Shown here piece by piece: positions 55,595 to 64,000 of a stretch of DNA of 64,000 bases. The stretch lies in assembly GCA_050747525.1 (NCBI GenBank), contig JBOGOC010000056.1, positions 1 through 64,000 on the forward strand, read 5' to 3'. Positions within the stretch are counted from its first letter, which is position 1. Every line of letters starts with the position of its first letter. A model generated the notes under the pieces. That model saw only the letters and a list, made by a program, of their open reading frames with translations. It made no database searches and had not been told where the DNA came from. Both the position numbers and the translations under genes were made by a program. The DNA comes from JBOGOC01 sp050747525 (GTDB lineage Bacteria > Acidobacteriota > Polarisedimenticolia > JACPZX01 > DASXTC01).

Positions 55595-56212
55595 TCAGCC
55601 CTGGGCTGCCTTGCGGAGCGGGGACGCCGTGGCGGGGGCCTCGCGCACGTAGGCGGCCATGGCCTGCATGTACAGGTGGGTCAGGACCAGGTGACAGTCC
55701 TCGATGTGCTGCATGTCGTCCGAAGGGACCACCAGTGTGACGTCGGCCAGCTCGATGGCCTTCCCTCCCTTGTATCCCGTCAGCACCACGGTGGTGGCGC
55801 CCGCCTCACGTGCCGCCTTGAGCCCGTTGAGGACGTTGGGCGAGTTCCCGCTGCCGGAGATCCCGAACACCACGTCGCCGGGGCGGGCCAGGGTCCGGAT
55901 CTGCTCGGCGAAGACGTCGGCGTAGGAGAAGTCGTTGGCGTAGGCGGTCATGACCGGCGTGTTGTCCACGATCGAAACGACACGGAACCGCGGCCTGCCT
56001 TCCGACACGGTCCCCTTGCCGAGATCCACGGCGAAGTGCGAGGCGAGCGCCGCCGACCCTCCGTTCCCCATCAGGATGACCTGCCGGTCTTCGCGCCAGG
56101 CCTCGCACAGGATCCCGTAGATCCGCTCCAGCGTGTCCAGCGGGAGCCGGGCCAGCGTGCGGCTGGCTTCGTCGAGATACGCGTGGGCACGCTGCCGGAA
56201 GTCGATGGCCAT
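55595..56212 (-). CDS. gmhA: Phosphoheptose isomerase-like SIS protein
   Basis: 205 residues. GmhA pattern: VILMGNGGSAALASHFAVDLGKG, NDFSYADVFAEQI, ISGSGNSPNVL, and the C-terminal HIEDCHLVLTHLY with the zinc/active-site His-Glu. It converts sedoheptulose 7-phosphate to a heptose phosphate for LPS core or S-layer glycans. GAGG precedes the ATG. It could also act on another sugar phosphate, but the residues fit GmhA. Confidence 0.88.
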   Translation of the reverse strand: MAIDFRQRAHAYLDEASRTLARLPLDTLERIYGILCEAWREDRQVILMGNGGSAALASHFAVDLGKGTVSEGRPRFRVVSIVDNTPVMTAYANDFSYADVFAEQIRTLARPGDVVFGISGSGNSPNVLNGLKAAREAGATTVVLTGYKGGKAIELADVTLVVPSDDMQHIEDCHLVLTHLYMQAMAAYVREAPATASPLRKAAQG

Positions 56213-56270
56213 GGAGTCGCCTCCTCGAGATGGCGGGCGCGCAACGGGTGGGCCGGCGCCGGGGTGATGA

Positions 56271-56276
56271 TAGTAT
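56271..56276 (+). promoter_or_regulatory. -10-like box placed for a leaderless transcript
   Basis: TAGTAT ends 7 nt before the ATG at 56284, so initiation would occur at or next to the start codon. No ribosome site is present and the -35 is poor. Confidence 0.3.
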
Positions 56277-56283
56277 GTGACGC

Positions 56284-56583
56284 ATGCGTGCGGACAGGAT
56301 CATCGAGCCGGGGGACGTGGCCGGCATCATCCGGGAATACCTGCGTGGCGCGCTGGACGGGATGGACGCGTGCCGCAGCGCGCTGCGGCTGGCGGCGTCG
56401 AGCGATCGCATCCTGGCGGGGCACCAGACACGGGCCGTGGTGACGGCCTACTGGGAGCTGAGACGCCTGGCCGAGACCGGGTCGGGGCGTCCGGACGAGG
56501 CCCGCCTGCAGTTCCTGCTGGACTGCCTCGAGGGGCGGCGCCGTCTTCCTCAGGAAGACACGTGGGGCGTTGGCCTCCGGTAG
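56284..56583 (+). CDS. Small helical protein of unknown function
   Basis: 99 residues with no recognised family. It is predicted to be mostly helical and charged (VAGIIREYLRGALDGMDACRSALRLAAS ... AYWELRRLAE). It has no Shine-Dalgarno sequence; a TAGTAT box 7 nt upstream would allow a leaderless mRNA. Its 3' end overlaps the convergent HEAT-like gene by 34 bp. It may be genuine because it fills the only gap between gmhA and that gene, but evidence is limited to the frame and position. Confidence 0.45.
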   Translation: MRADRIIEPGDVAGIIREYLRGALDGMDACRSALRLAASSDRILAGHQTRAVVTAYWELRRLAETGSGRPDEARLQFLLDCLEGRRRLPQEDTWGVGLR

Positions 56584-57326
56584 CGCGCCAGCAGGCCCGG
56601 GTCGGCATCCTCTTCGGAGAAGCGCCCGATGGTGCGGGGCGAGACGGTCCCCTCCCGCCCTTCGAGCGCCAGCAGAGCGTGATAGCAGGCCCACTGCACG
56701 CTCTCGTCCTCACCCGCGCGTGACAGCGCGGCCACCAGCTCCGCACCGATCGCGCCGTCGCGCGTTCCCTGAAACAGGCTGGCCAGGCAGAGCGCCGCGG
56801 CCCGCCTGCAGTCCACGTCCTCGTCGGAGACCAGGGCCCAGCAGACCGGATCCGCGTACTCCCGGAACCTCCAGTGAAGGACCAGCACCTTCATGGCGCC
56901 GGCGCGGAGCAGGGGCGAGGGGTGCGAGAGGAACCCTTCGAGCACCGCACGCGCGCCCGTATCCAGAGAGCGGCCCAGGCGATCGATCGCGCGCACCGCC
57001 GCGTGCTCGCCCGTGGTGGATCCTTGCTCTGCCGCATCGGCGGCATCCGCAAGCTCTTCGTGGCTCAGGTCGACCACGGTCCCCTGGAAAGCGAGTCCCA
57101 TCTCCACGGCCTCGTCCTCGGCCCGCCCCAGCATGTTCACCACGTGCTCGAACCGATCGCGCGAGGCTTCCAGGGCCAGCTCCAGCACGGTGCGATCGTC
57201 GGTTCCCAGTGATGGATCCATCAGCGCGGACTCGGCCTGTCTGATGGCCATGGCGAGCGAGGCGGCTCCGTCCATCACCTCCAGCAGGTGGTTGTACCGG
57301 GGAAAGCGCTCGGGAGGGGTGCCCAT
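56550..57326 (-). CDS. HEAT-repeat-like protein
   Basis: 258 residues, soluble and helical. The second half (about 115-240) shows HEAT-like helix pairs: AVLEGFLSHPSPLLRAGAMKVLVLHW, WALVSDEDVDCRRAAALCLASLF, and ESVQWACYHALLALEG. Such repeats bind proteins. The N-terminal helical half is unrecognised. No catalytic motif. Its place inside the polysaccharide cluster suggests but does not prove a regulatory or scaffold role. Confidence 0.65.
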   Translation of the reverse strand: MGTPPERFPRYNHLLEVMDGAASLAMAIRQAESALMDPSLGTDDRTVLELALEASRDRFEHVVNMLGRAEDEAVEMGLAFQGTVVDLSHEELADAADAAEQGSTTGEHAAVRAIDRLGRSLDTGARAVLEGFLSHPSPLLRAGAMKVLVLHWRFREYADPVCWALVSDEDVDCRRAAALCLASLFQGTRDGAIGAELVAALSRAGEDESVQWACYHALLALEGREGTVSPRTIGRFSEEDADPGLLARYRRPTPHVSS

Positions 57327-57425
57327 GCCGCCGCCTCAGCGTTTCAGGGTCTCGAGCGCCGCCATCCTCACCCCCATCGTCCGGCCGCGGTTCCGGGTTG
57401 TGACCGGGCGGACCGGGCAGGATGG

Positions 57426-58574
57426 CTAAGATAGTCCGTCAGCCCGCTTGTGCCACCTGGCTTCCCGGCCGGCGGCCCGGGCCGCGATTGCCACCAGCGC
57501 GGCCGCATTCACCAGGACGAAGTAGAAGGGGATACTCACCACGGAAGGGAGCCTCACGCCGGACCGGTCCATGGCCAGCCCGGCCACGGCCAGCGTGTAG
57601 ATCACACCCTGCAGGAGCGCCGCAGCGAGGTACGCGCCGCCGCGGGGGGCCAGCCACACGCTGACCGGAGCCAGCGCCAGCAGCCAGAACGGGACCGCCC
57701 AGCGGTTGAGCTTGTGCGACAGGAGCTGCCATGCCAGCAGCCAGCGGCGCTCCGCGATGGCCTCCTTCAGCAGCACCAGCGCGCTCACCACCATCCAGTT
57801 GACGATCCGCACTTTGCGGAGGAACTGATCCCTGTAGCCGGAGGCCGGGGCTTCCTCCGACACCGCCTCGGGCTCCAGGATGGACGCATGGCCCTGCAGG
57901 ATGACGCGGATCGGGAGCTCGAAATCGTCGCCGCGGGTCTCCGAAAGCGGCCGGTAGAGCGACCGGCGCACGGCGTAGAGCGAGCCGTTGGCGCCCGGCA
58001 ACGACCCCAGGTGGCTCGACGCGCGCTTGAGGATCATCTCGAAGTCCCAGTAGAGGTCCTCGTTGTACGCTCCGGCGATCCCGGTGGTGACGCGGTACGC
58101 GAGCCGACCCGACACCGCCCCCACGCGTGGATCGGCGAAGCGGCGGACCAGCTTGCGCAGGGCGTCTCTGCGGAGCATGGCGTTGGCGTCGGTGAACACG
58201 AGAATCTCGCCTGAGCCCTGCTCGACCGCCCGGTGCTGATTCGCCACCTTGCCCAGGCGCACGGCCGAGGAGATGAGCCGGACGCCCCGGGCGGCGTAGC
58301 GCTCGACGAGGGCATCCGTGCCGTCGTCCGACTCGGACGCCACCAGGATCTCGCGGCTTACGGCCGGGTAGTCCAGCGCCAGGGTGTTGTCGAGCTTTCC
58401 GGCGATCACGCCCTCCTCGTTGTAGGCCGGGATCACGAACGACACGAGGGGCTGGTGCGACTCGTCGATGACCCATCGTCTGCGACCCACCCGTCCCAGA
58501 AGGAGGATCAGCACCGGATATCCCACGTAGGCGTAGGCCAGCAGCCCTGTCAGGATCCAGAAGAGAACGATCAT
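57426..58574 (-). CDS. Family 2 glycosyltransferase with C-terminal membrane segments
   Basis: 382 residues. An N-terminal membrane segment (LFWILTGLLAYAYVGYPVLILLL) precedes a GT-A domain with VSFVIPAYNEEGVI, VFTDANAML (DxD-like DAN), SGRLAY, and DDFELPIRV with the acceptor-side acidic residues. QFLRKVRIVNW is close to the QxxRW-type motif of processive GT2. Four more hydrophobic segments follow. It probably extends a polysaccharide at the inner membrane. The family matches EpsF/IcaA-like enzymes. Confidence 0.9.
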   Translation of the reverse strand: MIVLFWILTGLLAYAYVGYPVLILLLGRVGRRRWVIDESHQPLVSFVIPAYNEEGVIAGKLDNTLALDYPAVSREILVASESDDGTDALVERYAARGVRLISSAVRLGKVANQHRAVEQGSGEILVFTDANAMLRRDALRKLVRRFADPRVGAVSGRLAYRVTTGIAGAYNEDLYWDFEMILKRASSHLGSLPGANGSLYAVRRSLYRPLSETRGDDFELPIRVILQGHASILEPEAVSEEAPASGYRDQFLRKVRIVNWMVVSALVLLKEAIAERRWLLAWQLLSHKLNRWAVPFWLLALAPVSVWLAPRGGAYLAAALLQGVIYTLAVAGLAMDRSGVRLPSVVSIPFYFVLVNAAALVAIAARAAGREARWHKRADGLS

Positions 58575-58599
58575 GGGCCCCCGGGGCTCGAGATCCTCA

Positions 58600-59703
58600 T
58601 CAGAGAAGGTCGGTGCGGCCGCGCTGCCGCAGCGCCTCCACGATGTCGCGCACGTGCTGCGATCGATCCTTGCGGCAGACCAGCACCGCGTCGTGCGTCA
58701 CCACCACGATGATGCCTTCCAGTCCGACCACCGCCGTGGTGGCCGGGCCGCCGTCGCGGAACACGAAGCAGTCCTTCGCCTCGCTGAAGACGGCCTCGCC
58801 CGGCTCCCCCCCCGCCGCGTTCCCTTCGGGGCCGCCGGCGTGCAGCTGGCTCACGGCGTCCCAGGATCCGACGTCGCTCCAGCCCGGGTCCACCGGCACC
58901 AGGAGCACGCGGGGGGCCTTCTCCAGGACGGCGTAGTCGATGGAGATGGAAGGGACTTTGCGGAAGGCCTCTTCAAGCGCCTGGGGCTCGCCGGCGGTCC
59001 CCAGGTCGCCGCGGATTCCTTCGAGCGGGAGCCAGATGTCCGGTGCACAGGCGGCGACGGCCTCCAGGATCGCCCGCGCCGTCCAGATGAAGATGCCGCT
59101 GTTCCAGTAGTGCCTTCCCGTGGCCACATAGCCTCGCGCCGTCTCCTCATCCGGCTTCTCGACGAACCGCGCGGCGCGCAGGGCCCCCGTCGGCGGCGGG
59201 TCCCCCGCCTCGCCGGGCTGAGCCACCTCGATGTAGCCGAAGCCGGTCTCGGGACGCAGAGGGCGTATTCCGAGGGTGACCAGGGCGCCGCTGGATCGTG
59301 CCGCCCCCACCGCCGTCTGGATCGCCTGACGCAGCGCCGCCTCGTCCAGATAGACGTGGTCGGCGGGCGCCATGACCAGCACCGCGTCCGGGTCGAGGCG
59401 GGACACGCGCAGGGCCGAGAGGGCCACGCAGGGGCCGGTGTTGCGGGCCAGCGGCTCGCCGATGAACCTCTCTTCCGGGAGCTCGGGGAGCAGCTCTGAG
59501 ACCTGGGCCCGCTGCGCCATGCCGGCCGAGACGAAGACGCGGCCGGGCCCCGACATGGCAGCCGCCCGGTCGAAGGCCTGGCGGAGCAGGGGCCGGCCGC
59601 CCGCCAGCGCCAGGAACTGCTTGGGGCGCGCACGACGGCTGACCGGCCAGAACCTCGTGCCGGAGCCCCCCGCGAGGATCACGTGATAGGCGTCGATGAT
59701 CAC
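58600..59703 (-). CDS. manC: Mannose-1-phosphate guanylyltransferase
   Basis: 367 residues. HVILAGGSGTRFWPVSRRARPKQFL is the diagnostic pyrophosphorylase signature, followed by FIGEPLARNTGPCVALSAL, VMAPADHVY, and FVEKPDEETARGY. Only the nucleotidyltransferase part is present; there is no isomerase fusion. It makes GDP-mannose. The GTG start overlaps the stop of the TPR gene (GTGA). Confidence 0.93.
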   Translation of the reverse strand: MIIDAYHVILAGGSGTRFWPVSRRARPKQFLALAGGRPLLRQAFDRAAAMSGPGRVFVSAGMAQRAQVSELLPELPEERFIGEPLARNTGPCVALSALRVSRLDPDAVLVMAPADHVYLDEAALRQAIQTAVGAARSSGALVTLGIRPLRPETGFGYIEVAQPGEAGDPPPTGALRAARFVEKPDEETARGYVATGRHYWNSGIFIWTARAILEAVAACAPDIWLPLEGIRGDLGTAGEPQALEEAFRKVPSISIDYAVLEKAPRVLLVPVDPGWSDVGSWDAVSQLHAGGPEGNAAGGEPGEAVFSEAKDCFVFRDGGPATTAVVGLEGIIVVVTHDAVLVCRKDRSQHVRDIVEALRQRGRTDLL

Positions 59704-61001
59704 CTCGGCTCTCTCCTTTCCTCCTTGCCCCGCTGGTTCATCTCACGGTACAGCGAATCGAGCTGCGAGCGTGCATCGGGATCCTCCGGGCGCAGCTCCA
59801 CGAGCCTCCGCGCCAGAGGGATGGCCCGCGCCACATCGCGCCGCGAACGGTACAGCTGAATCAGCATCTCGTAGGCGCGCGGAGCGGTGGGGTCGAGCAC
59901 CATCGCCTGCGTGTACTCGATCTCCGCCCGCTCCGGATCCCCGCTGGCCTCCAGAGCGCGTCCCAGATCGAGGCGCGCCGCGTACGAGGAGGGCTCCAGG
60001 GACCTGGCGCGCGCCAGCGGCTCCAGCGCCTCGCGCGCCCTCCCCTGGTTCAGCAGCAGGCGGCCCGTCCAGGACAGCGCCGTCACCTCCTGCTTCCGGC
60101 CGAGCCCCTTGCCGGCCAGCGAACGCCGATAGTACTCCAGGGCCTCCTGCTCCCGCCCCATGGATGAGAGCGTTCCAGCCGCCATGAAGAGGTCGCGGGA
60201 CGGATCCTCGGCCCGCTCGATCGCCCTGCGGTAGTGGAGCAGGGCCGCCTCGTGATCGCCCTGCCTTTCGTGGAGGTCGCCCAGGCTGGCCTCGATGTGC
60301 TCCTCGGAGGCGCGCCCTTCCCGGAGGGCGGACGTGAGCCCCGCCCTCACTGCCTCGAACAGGTCGGAAGGAAGGGCCTCTCCCGAGCCGAGAAAAGGGT
60401 GCCAGCTCAGGTCGGGCCGCAACGCGACGGCCCTGCCGTAGAGCGCGAGCGCCTCGGCGCGGCGTCCCCGCTCCAGCAGGAAGTCGGCGAGCCGGACGGG
60501 CCAGTGAGGATGGGCGGGCTCCATCTCGATGGCGCGGCGGTACGCCGCCTCGACCAGAGCGTCGTGGGAGCCGGGCTCCAATGATCCGTGCAGCACCAGA
60601 TCGGCCAGCCCGACCATCGCGTAGGACGAGGCTGGCCTCCGCGCGAGCGCCTGAGCGTACGAGGAGAAGGCCAGATGCTCCGCCATGCGGAGGTCGACGT
60701 CGGGCCTCCGCCTGCGGAACCGCTCGTCATCCAGCGACCACGTGCTCACCTCGCCCAGATCGAGCATCGGGCTCGCGTCGAGCGCCGCCAGCCCCCCTGC
60801 CCGGGCGGCGTTCAGCAGGTAGGGAAAGGCGCCCGCCGGATCTCCGTCCGCGAACACTGCCCCGCCCCGAACGGCTCGCTGCCCGGCGATGGCCCCATGG
60901 GCCAGCATCAGGCACGCGGCCGACGCACCGATGCCGAGGGCCACGGTCGCCGCGAGCTTGAACAGGAAGCTGTCCAGCACGCTCGCGTGGTCGTCCATCA
61001 T
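59700..61001 (-). CDS. Membrane-anchored TPR protein of the polysaccharide cluster
   Basis: 433 residues from the first of two adjacent ATGs, which shares its A with the stop of the O-antigen ligase gene. One N-terminal membrane segment (FKLAATVALGIGASAACLMLAHGA) is followed by about eight TPR units (AEALALYGRAVALRPDLSW, EAALLHYRRAIERAEDPS, EALEPLARARSLEPSSYAARLDLGRALEAS, in parts). TPR proteins often accompany Wzy-type polymerases and PEP-CTERM export systems as chain-length or assembly factors. The exact role is not known. Confidence 0.85.
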   Translation of the reverse strand: MMDDHASVLDSFLFKLAATVALGIGASAACLMLAHGAIAGQRAVRGGAVFADGDPAGAFPYLLNAARAGGLAALDASPMLDLGEVSTWSLDDERFRRRRPDVDLRMAEHLAFSSYAQALARRPASSYAMVGLADLVLHGSLEPGSHDALVEAAYRRAIEMEPAHPHWPVRLADFLLERGRRAEALALYGRAVALRPDLSWHPFLGSGEALPSDLFEAVRAGLTSALREGRASEEHIEASLGDLHERQGDHEAALLHYRRAIERAEDPSRDLFMAAGTLSSMGREQEALEYYRRSLAGKGLGRKQEVTALSWTGRLLLNQGRAREALEPLARARSLEPSSYAARLDLGRALEASGDPERAEIEYTQAMVLDPTAPRAYEMLIQLYRSRRDVARAIPLARRLVELRPEDPDARSQLDSLYREMNQRGKEERREPR

Positions 61002-62605
61002 CAGGTGTCTGCCTGCACGACGTTGTCGGCCACCAGCAGCGCCGCCAGAACGGCGGCCAGCAGGCCTACGGCTGGGGTCCTCAGGCCGTCGTCCCACCAC
61101 GACAGGATCACGATCGCCAGAAGGCCCACCGCCATGCCGTGCCTGAGAGCGGCTTCGCCGGGCAAGCCCCGCGGCTCTCCGTGCGCGACCAGGCCGGCCA
61201 GCACGTGACGCCTCACCAGTCCGGCGCATCCCCAGAGGGCGAGGATCAGGCCGGCCGGACCGGTCTCCAGGAGCAGGCGCGAGAGACCATCCGGATCGGG
61301 GAGGAGGGAAGGGGCCCCCAGCCTCAGGTCGCCGTAGGTCCCCAGACCGGCTCCCAGAAACGGGTATGCGGCCGACACGTCGAGCGTGGCCTTCCATCCG
61401 CCGGCCATGGAAGCCAGCGTCCACGCCGGCTCCGGCTCGGCCTCGTGGACGGACCGATCCGGCTGCCAGGCTCCCAGCAGCAGGAGCGTCACGGCGCCCG
61501 CCGTCAGGGCCGCGGCGCGCGCCAGCGCCATGCCGCGCCGGCCGTATCCTCCCGCGATCATGCAGGCGCCGCCGTACAGCAGGGCCGACGTGGCGAGCGA
61601 CAGGATGGCCCCCCTGGAGACCGGCGTCATCAGGGCGCCCAGCATCGCGAGCGACGTGAACCCGCTCAGGCCTATGCGGGCGATCGGCTCGCCCTGACTC
61701 AGCAGGCCGGCCAGACGCCCCTCTCCCGCCGGCACCGCGGACCAGACCGGAGCTCTCAGCCGGGCCAGCCACCAGGCGAGCATCCCCAGGGTCAGCGGCA
61801 GCGCCATCACCATGTAGGCGGCGAACGCGCGTCCGGACAGAAACGGCCCCACGGGAGACGCTCCCTCGGGGACGGGATAGAAGCCGTAGAGAGGGCCCAT
61901 CCCAGCGATGCGCTGTACCACGCTCATCACGGCGAGCCCCAGCCCCACCAGGATGACGATCCAGCTGAGGCGCTCAATCTGATGCCGGCTCCTCATCGTG
62001 TGCAGCGCGACCAGGAACGCCAGGAGCGCCGCGGCCAGAGTCATCCAGCCCAAGGCGGTCCGGTGGGGATGAATCGACAGCGGCCTCCTTCCCGACGAGG
62101 CAGGAGGCGGCTGGACCTGGCTGGACGGCAGGGAGGCCCACTCGGCGATCTGTCCGGTGTCGCGCCCGGTGAGCCACGGCTCGAACATGCTGAAGTCGAC
62201 GGTCCTTCCCTCCGCGTAGCCGGGAAGGGCGCGGCCGAACACCTGGCCCGCGCCGGGAGAGACGACGCGGGCCACGGAGGAAGGCACGGGGATCATCTGC
62301 GCCATCACCACCGCCAGCAGCAGGATCACCGGGAGGCCCAGGCCCGTCCGGACGAACCTGTACCCTGCCAGAGTGAAGGTTCCCGGGTCCGCGGAAGGGA
62401 CCTGCGCCCGGCGGGACGGAGGCCGCGTCCAGATCAGCCGGACGAGCCACAGCGTGGCGGCCACGACGAGCGCCGCCTGCACGAGAGCCTGCGACCAGGC
62501 GTGCACGGCGCCGAAGGCCAGGGGCGCGAACACCAGCAAGGCGATCAGCAGTCCTTCCAGGACGAGATCGACGACGACCTGGAAGGTGGCTTCCGCCCGG
62601 GGCAT
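61001..62605 (-). CDS. O-antigen ligase/polymerase family membrane protein
   Basis: 534 residues with about 11-12 hydrophobic segments and a large periplasmic loop. The PF04932-type features are present: FLSGRAFAAYMVMALPLTLGML, TPVSRGAILSLATSALLYG, and a loop FLGAGLGTYGDL (the HNxx/GxG-type loop). These proteins either ligate O-antigen to lipid A core (WaaL) or polymerise repeat units (Wzy). The TPR gene directly downstream and the cluster context fit a polymerase/ligase. Sequence alone cannot decide between them. Confidence 0.87.
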   Translation of the reverse strand: MPRAEATFQVVVDLVLEGLLIALLVFAPLAFGAVHAWSQALVQAALVVAATLWLVRLIWTRPPSRRAQVPSADPGTFTLAGYRFVRTGLGLPVILLLAVVMAQMIPVPSSVARVVSPGAGQVFGRALPGYAEGRTVDFSMFEPWLTGRDTGQIAEWASLPSSQVQPPPASSGRRPLSIHPHRTALGWMTLAAALLAFLVALHTMRSRHQIERLSWIVILVGLGLAVMSVVQRIAGMGPLYGFYPVPEGASPVGPFLSGRAFAAYMVMALPLTLGMLAWWLARLRAPVWSAVPAGEGRLAGLLSQGEPIARIGLSGFTSLAMLGALMTPVSRGAILSLATSALLYGGACMIAGGYGRRGMALARAAALTAGAVTLLLLGAWQPDRSVHEAEPEPAWTLASMAGGWKATLDVSAAYPFLGAGLGTYGDLRLGAPSLLPDPDGLSRLLLETGPAGLILALWGCAGLVRRHVLAGLVAHGEPRGLPGEAALRHGMAVGLLAIVILSWWDDGLRTPAVGLLAAVLAALLVADNVVQADT

Positions 62606-62609
62606 CTTC

Positions 62610-63563
62610 TCAGGACTTCTTGCGGAACCACGCGGCCGTGCGGGCCAGTCCCTCGTCGAGGTCCACGGCGGGCGTGAAGCCGAGCCTGCTCGCGGCCAGG
62701 GAGACGTCGGCCAGCGAGTGCATCACGTCGCCCGGGCGAGGCGCGGTGTGCGCGGGGGCCAGGCTCGATCCGAGCAGCGCGTTGATCCGGCTCACCAGCT
62801 CCAGCAGGCTGACGCGTTGTCCGCAGGCGACGTTGTAGGCCCCTCCGAACGCCTGCTCCCCGCACCGGACGGCCGCCATGTTGGCGTCCACGGCGTTGCT
62901 CACGAAGGTGAAGTCGCGCGTCTGCTGCCCGTCACCATAGATGGTGGGACGCTGGCCGCGGGCCATGGTGTTGAGGAAGTTGGGCACGACGGCCGCGTAC
63001 TCGGAAGCGGGGTCCTGGCGCGGCCCGAACACGTTGAAGTAGCGCAGCCCGATGGTGGGCAGGCGGTAGATGCGCGTGAAGGCGCGGGCGTACAGCTCGG
63101 CGGCCAGCTTGGAGATGGCGTACGGAGAGAGCGGCTCGGGTGGCATGTCCTCTCTCTTGGGAAGGGTGGGGCTCTCGCCGTAGACCGACGAAGACGACGC
63201 GTACACGAACCGGCTCACCTTGGCGTCGCGGGCCGCCACCAGCAGGTTGAGCGTTCCGGTGACGTTGGCTTCGTTGCTGGCGGCCGGATCGGCCACCGAT
63301 CGCGGCACCGAGGGGATGGCCGCCTGGTGGAACACGATGTCCACGTCCTTCATCATCCTGCGGGCCACCGCCGCGTCCGTGATGTCGCCCGGGATCACCT
63401 CCAGCCTTCCCCAACGATCCGAGGCCGGGACGAACTCGAGGTTCTCTTGCCGCCCGGTGGAGAAGTCGTCCACCACCCTGACGTCGCTCCCCTCGGACAG
63501 GAGCCGCTCAGTGATATGAGAGCCGATGAAGCCCGCGCCGCCGGTGACCAGGTGTAGTGCCAT
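62610..63563 (-). CDS. NAD-dependent nucleotide-sugar epimerase
   Basis: 317 residues. Extended [41 protein letters not shown] and PYAISKLAAELY (catalytic Tyr-x-x-x-Lys), RYFNVFGPRQDP, and GDGQQTRDFTFV. The pattern is that of UDP-glucose or UDP-N-acetylglucosamine 4-epimerases (WbpP/GalE-like). GAGGAG precedes the ATG. It provides an activated sugar for the cluster. Confidence 0.9.
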   Translation of the reverse strand: MALHLVTGGAGFIGSHITERLLSEGSDVRVVDDFSTGRQENLEFVPASDRWGRLEVIPGDITDAAVARRMMKDVDIVFHQAAIPSVPRSVADPAASNEANVTGTLNLLVAARDAKVSRFVYASSSSVYGESPTLPKREDMPPEPLSPYAISKLAAELYARAFTRIYRLPTIGLRYFNVFGPRQDPASEYAAVVPNFLNTMARGQRPTIYGDGQQTRDFTFVSNAVDANMAAVRCGEQAFGGAYNVACGQRVSLLELVSRINALLGSSLAPAHTAPRPGDVMHSLADVSLAASRLGFTPAVDLDEGLARTAAWFRKKS

Positions 63564-63574
63564 GGGGTCTCTCC

Positions 63575-64000
63575 TCAGCGTACCGTGGGCCGCCCCACGC
63601 AGCGGTAGGTGAACCCGAGCCGCGCCATGTCGGCCGGCTCGTAGATGTTGCGCATGTCCATGACGACGGGAGCACGCATCAGCCCCCGCAGCCTGTTGAG
63701 ATCCAGGGCGCGGAACTGGTTCCACTCGGTGGCCAGCACCAGCAGGTCGCTCCCTTCGGCCGTCGAGTACTCGTCCTGGCAGTAGGTGATCTTCCCGAGC
63801 TCCGCCCGCGCGTTGTCCATGGCGATCGGATCGTACGCGCGCACGGTGAAACCCATCTCCAGCAGTCCCTGAATCACCCGGATGGCGGGCGATTCACGGA
63901 TGTCGTCGGTGTTCGGCTTGAAGGAGAGTCCCAGCACGGCGGCCACCTTCCCCCGCGGCGCCGGGACCACTTCCCGCACCTTCTCCATCATCACCGCGGG
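63575..64000 (-). CDS. UDP-glucose/GDP-mannose dehydrogenase, C-terminal part (5' truncated by window edge)
   Basis: The visible 141 residues are the UDP-binding C-terminal domain: VAAVLGLSFKPNTDDIRESPAIRVIQGLL, VRAYDPIAMDNAR, LVLATEWNQFRALD, and VVMDMRNIY. The Lys/Asp of FKPNTDDIRESP and the Arg/Asn near the end match Ugd. The frame runs off the window with no in-frame start that fits. If Ugd, it makes UDP-glucuronate, substrate for the UXS-type enzyme at 50363. The GDP-mannose dehydrogenase alternative cannot be excluded. Confidence 0.92.
   Translation of the reverse strand, partial: PAVMMEKVREVVPAPRGKVAAVLGLSFKPNTDDIRESPAIRVIQGLLEMGFTVRAYDPIAMDNARAELGKITYCQDEYSTAEGSDLLVLATEWNQFRALDLNRLRGLMRAPVVMDMRNIYEPADMARLGFTYRCVGRPTVR

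Overview
This is a very GC-rich stretch of a Gram-negative (diderm) bacterial chromosome. lpxB, gmhA, a phosphate-selective porin and several exported or outer-envelope proteins show an LPS-bearing outer membrane. The order yicC-gmk-rpoZ-coaBC-udg next to priA, the LysW-like protein, the MopE-type Cys-rich repeats and the many giant or fused signalling proteins resemble Acidobacteriota or deltaproteobacterial-type genomes. That placement is an inference and has not been tested against a database. There are no phage genes, insertion sequences or CRISPR arrays. Genes are tightly packed, with many 1-4 base stop/start overlaps (ATGA or GTGA), and no gene-free stretch exceeds 300 bases.

Layout. 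1-1451: the 3' end of a secreted Cys-rich protein built from exact 171-bp repeats. 1462-6159 (minus strand): a sulfur-relay operon (desulfurase-like protein, TusA-like carrier, PP-loop tRNA thiolase), then tRNA-Val(CAC), then ligA. 6211-16620: an exported small protein with a giant NtrY-like kinase, a LysW-like zinc ribbon with a Glu-rich tail, a secreted DUF255 protein, a TPR protein with two aspartyl-protease motifs, and an SGNH hydrolase. 16667-27659: a complete phosphate regulon, phoU-phoB-phoR, OprP-like porin, pstS-pstC-pstA-pstB, with 11-bp-phased repeats before both porin and pstS. 27635-34258 (minus): aroDE, ThiF/MoeB-like, intact cysteine desulfurase, small exported protein, trpG/pabA, a degenerate trpC-like gene, and a diguanylate cyclase. 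34316-39511 (plus): selD, itself a selenoprotein with an in-frame UGA and a SECIS-like hairpin, then ispG, an orphan FixJ-type regulator, a DUF202 protein and a sulfatase. 39599-39790: a nested palindromic element. 39789-50333: housekeeping genes (priA, trmJ, udg, coaBC, rpoZ, gmk, yicC, aldo-keto reductase, lpxB, acyltransferase). 50363-64000: a surface polysaccharide cluster (UDP-sugar decarboxylase, epimerase and dehydrogenase, ManC, GmhA, initiating sugar transferase, GT2 and GT-C enzymes, O-antigen ligase/polymerase, TPR protein).

Most notable points: (1) the class-V desulfurase homologue in the tRNA-thiolation operon has lost the PLP lysine and several other cofactor contacts, while a second homologue in the same window keeps all of them; (2) SelD contains selenocysteine at residue 18; (3) a TrpC homologue lacks several catalytic residues; (4) a 192-bp nested inverted-repeat element lies between convergent genes; (5) candidate Pho boxes mark the phosphate regulon.
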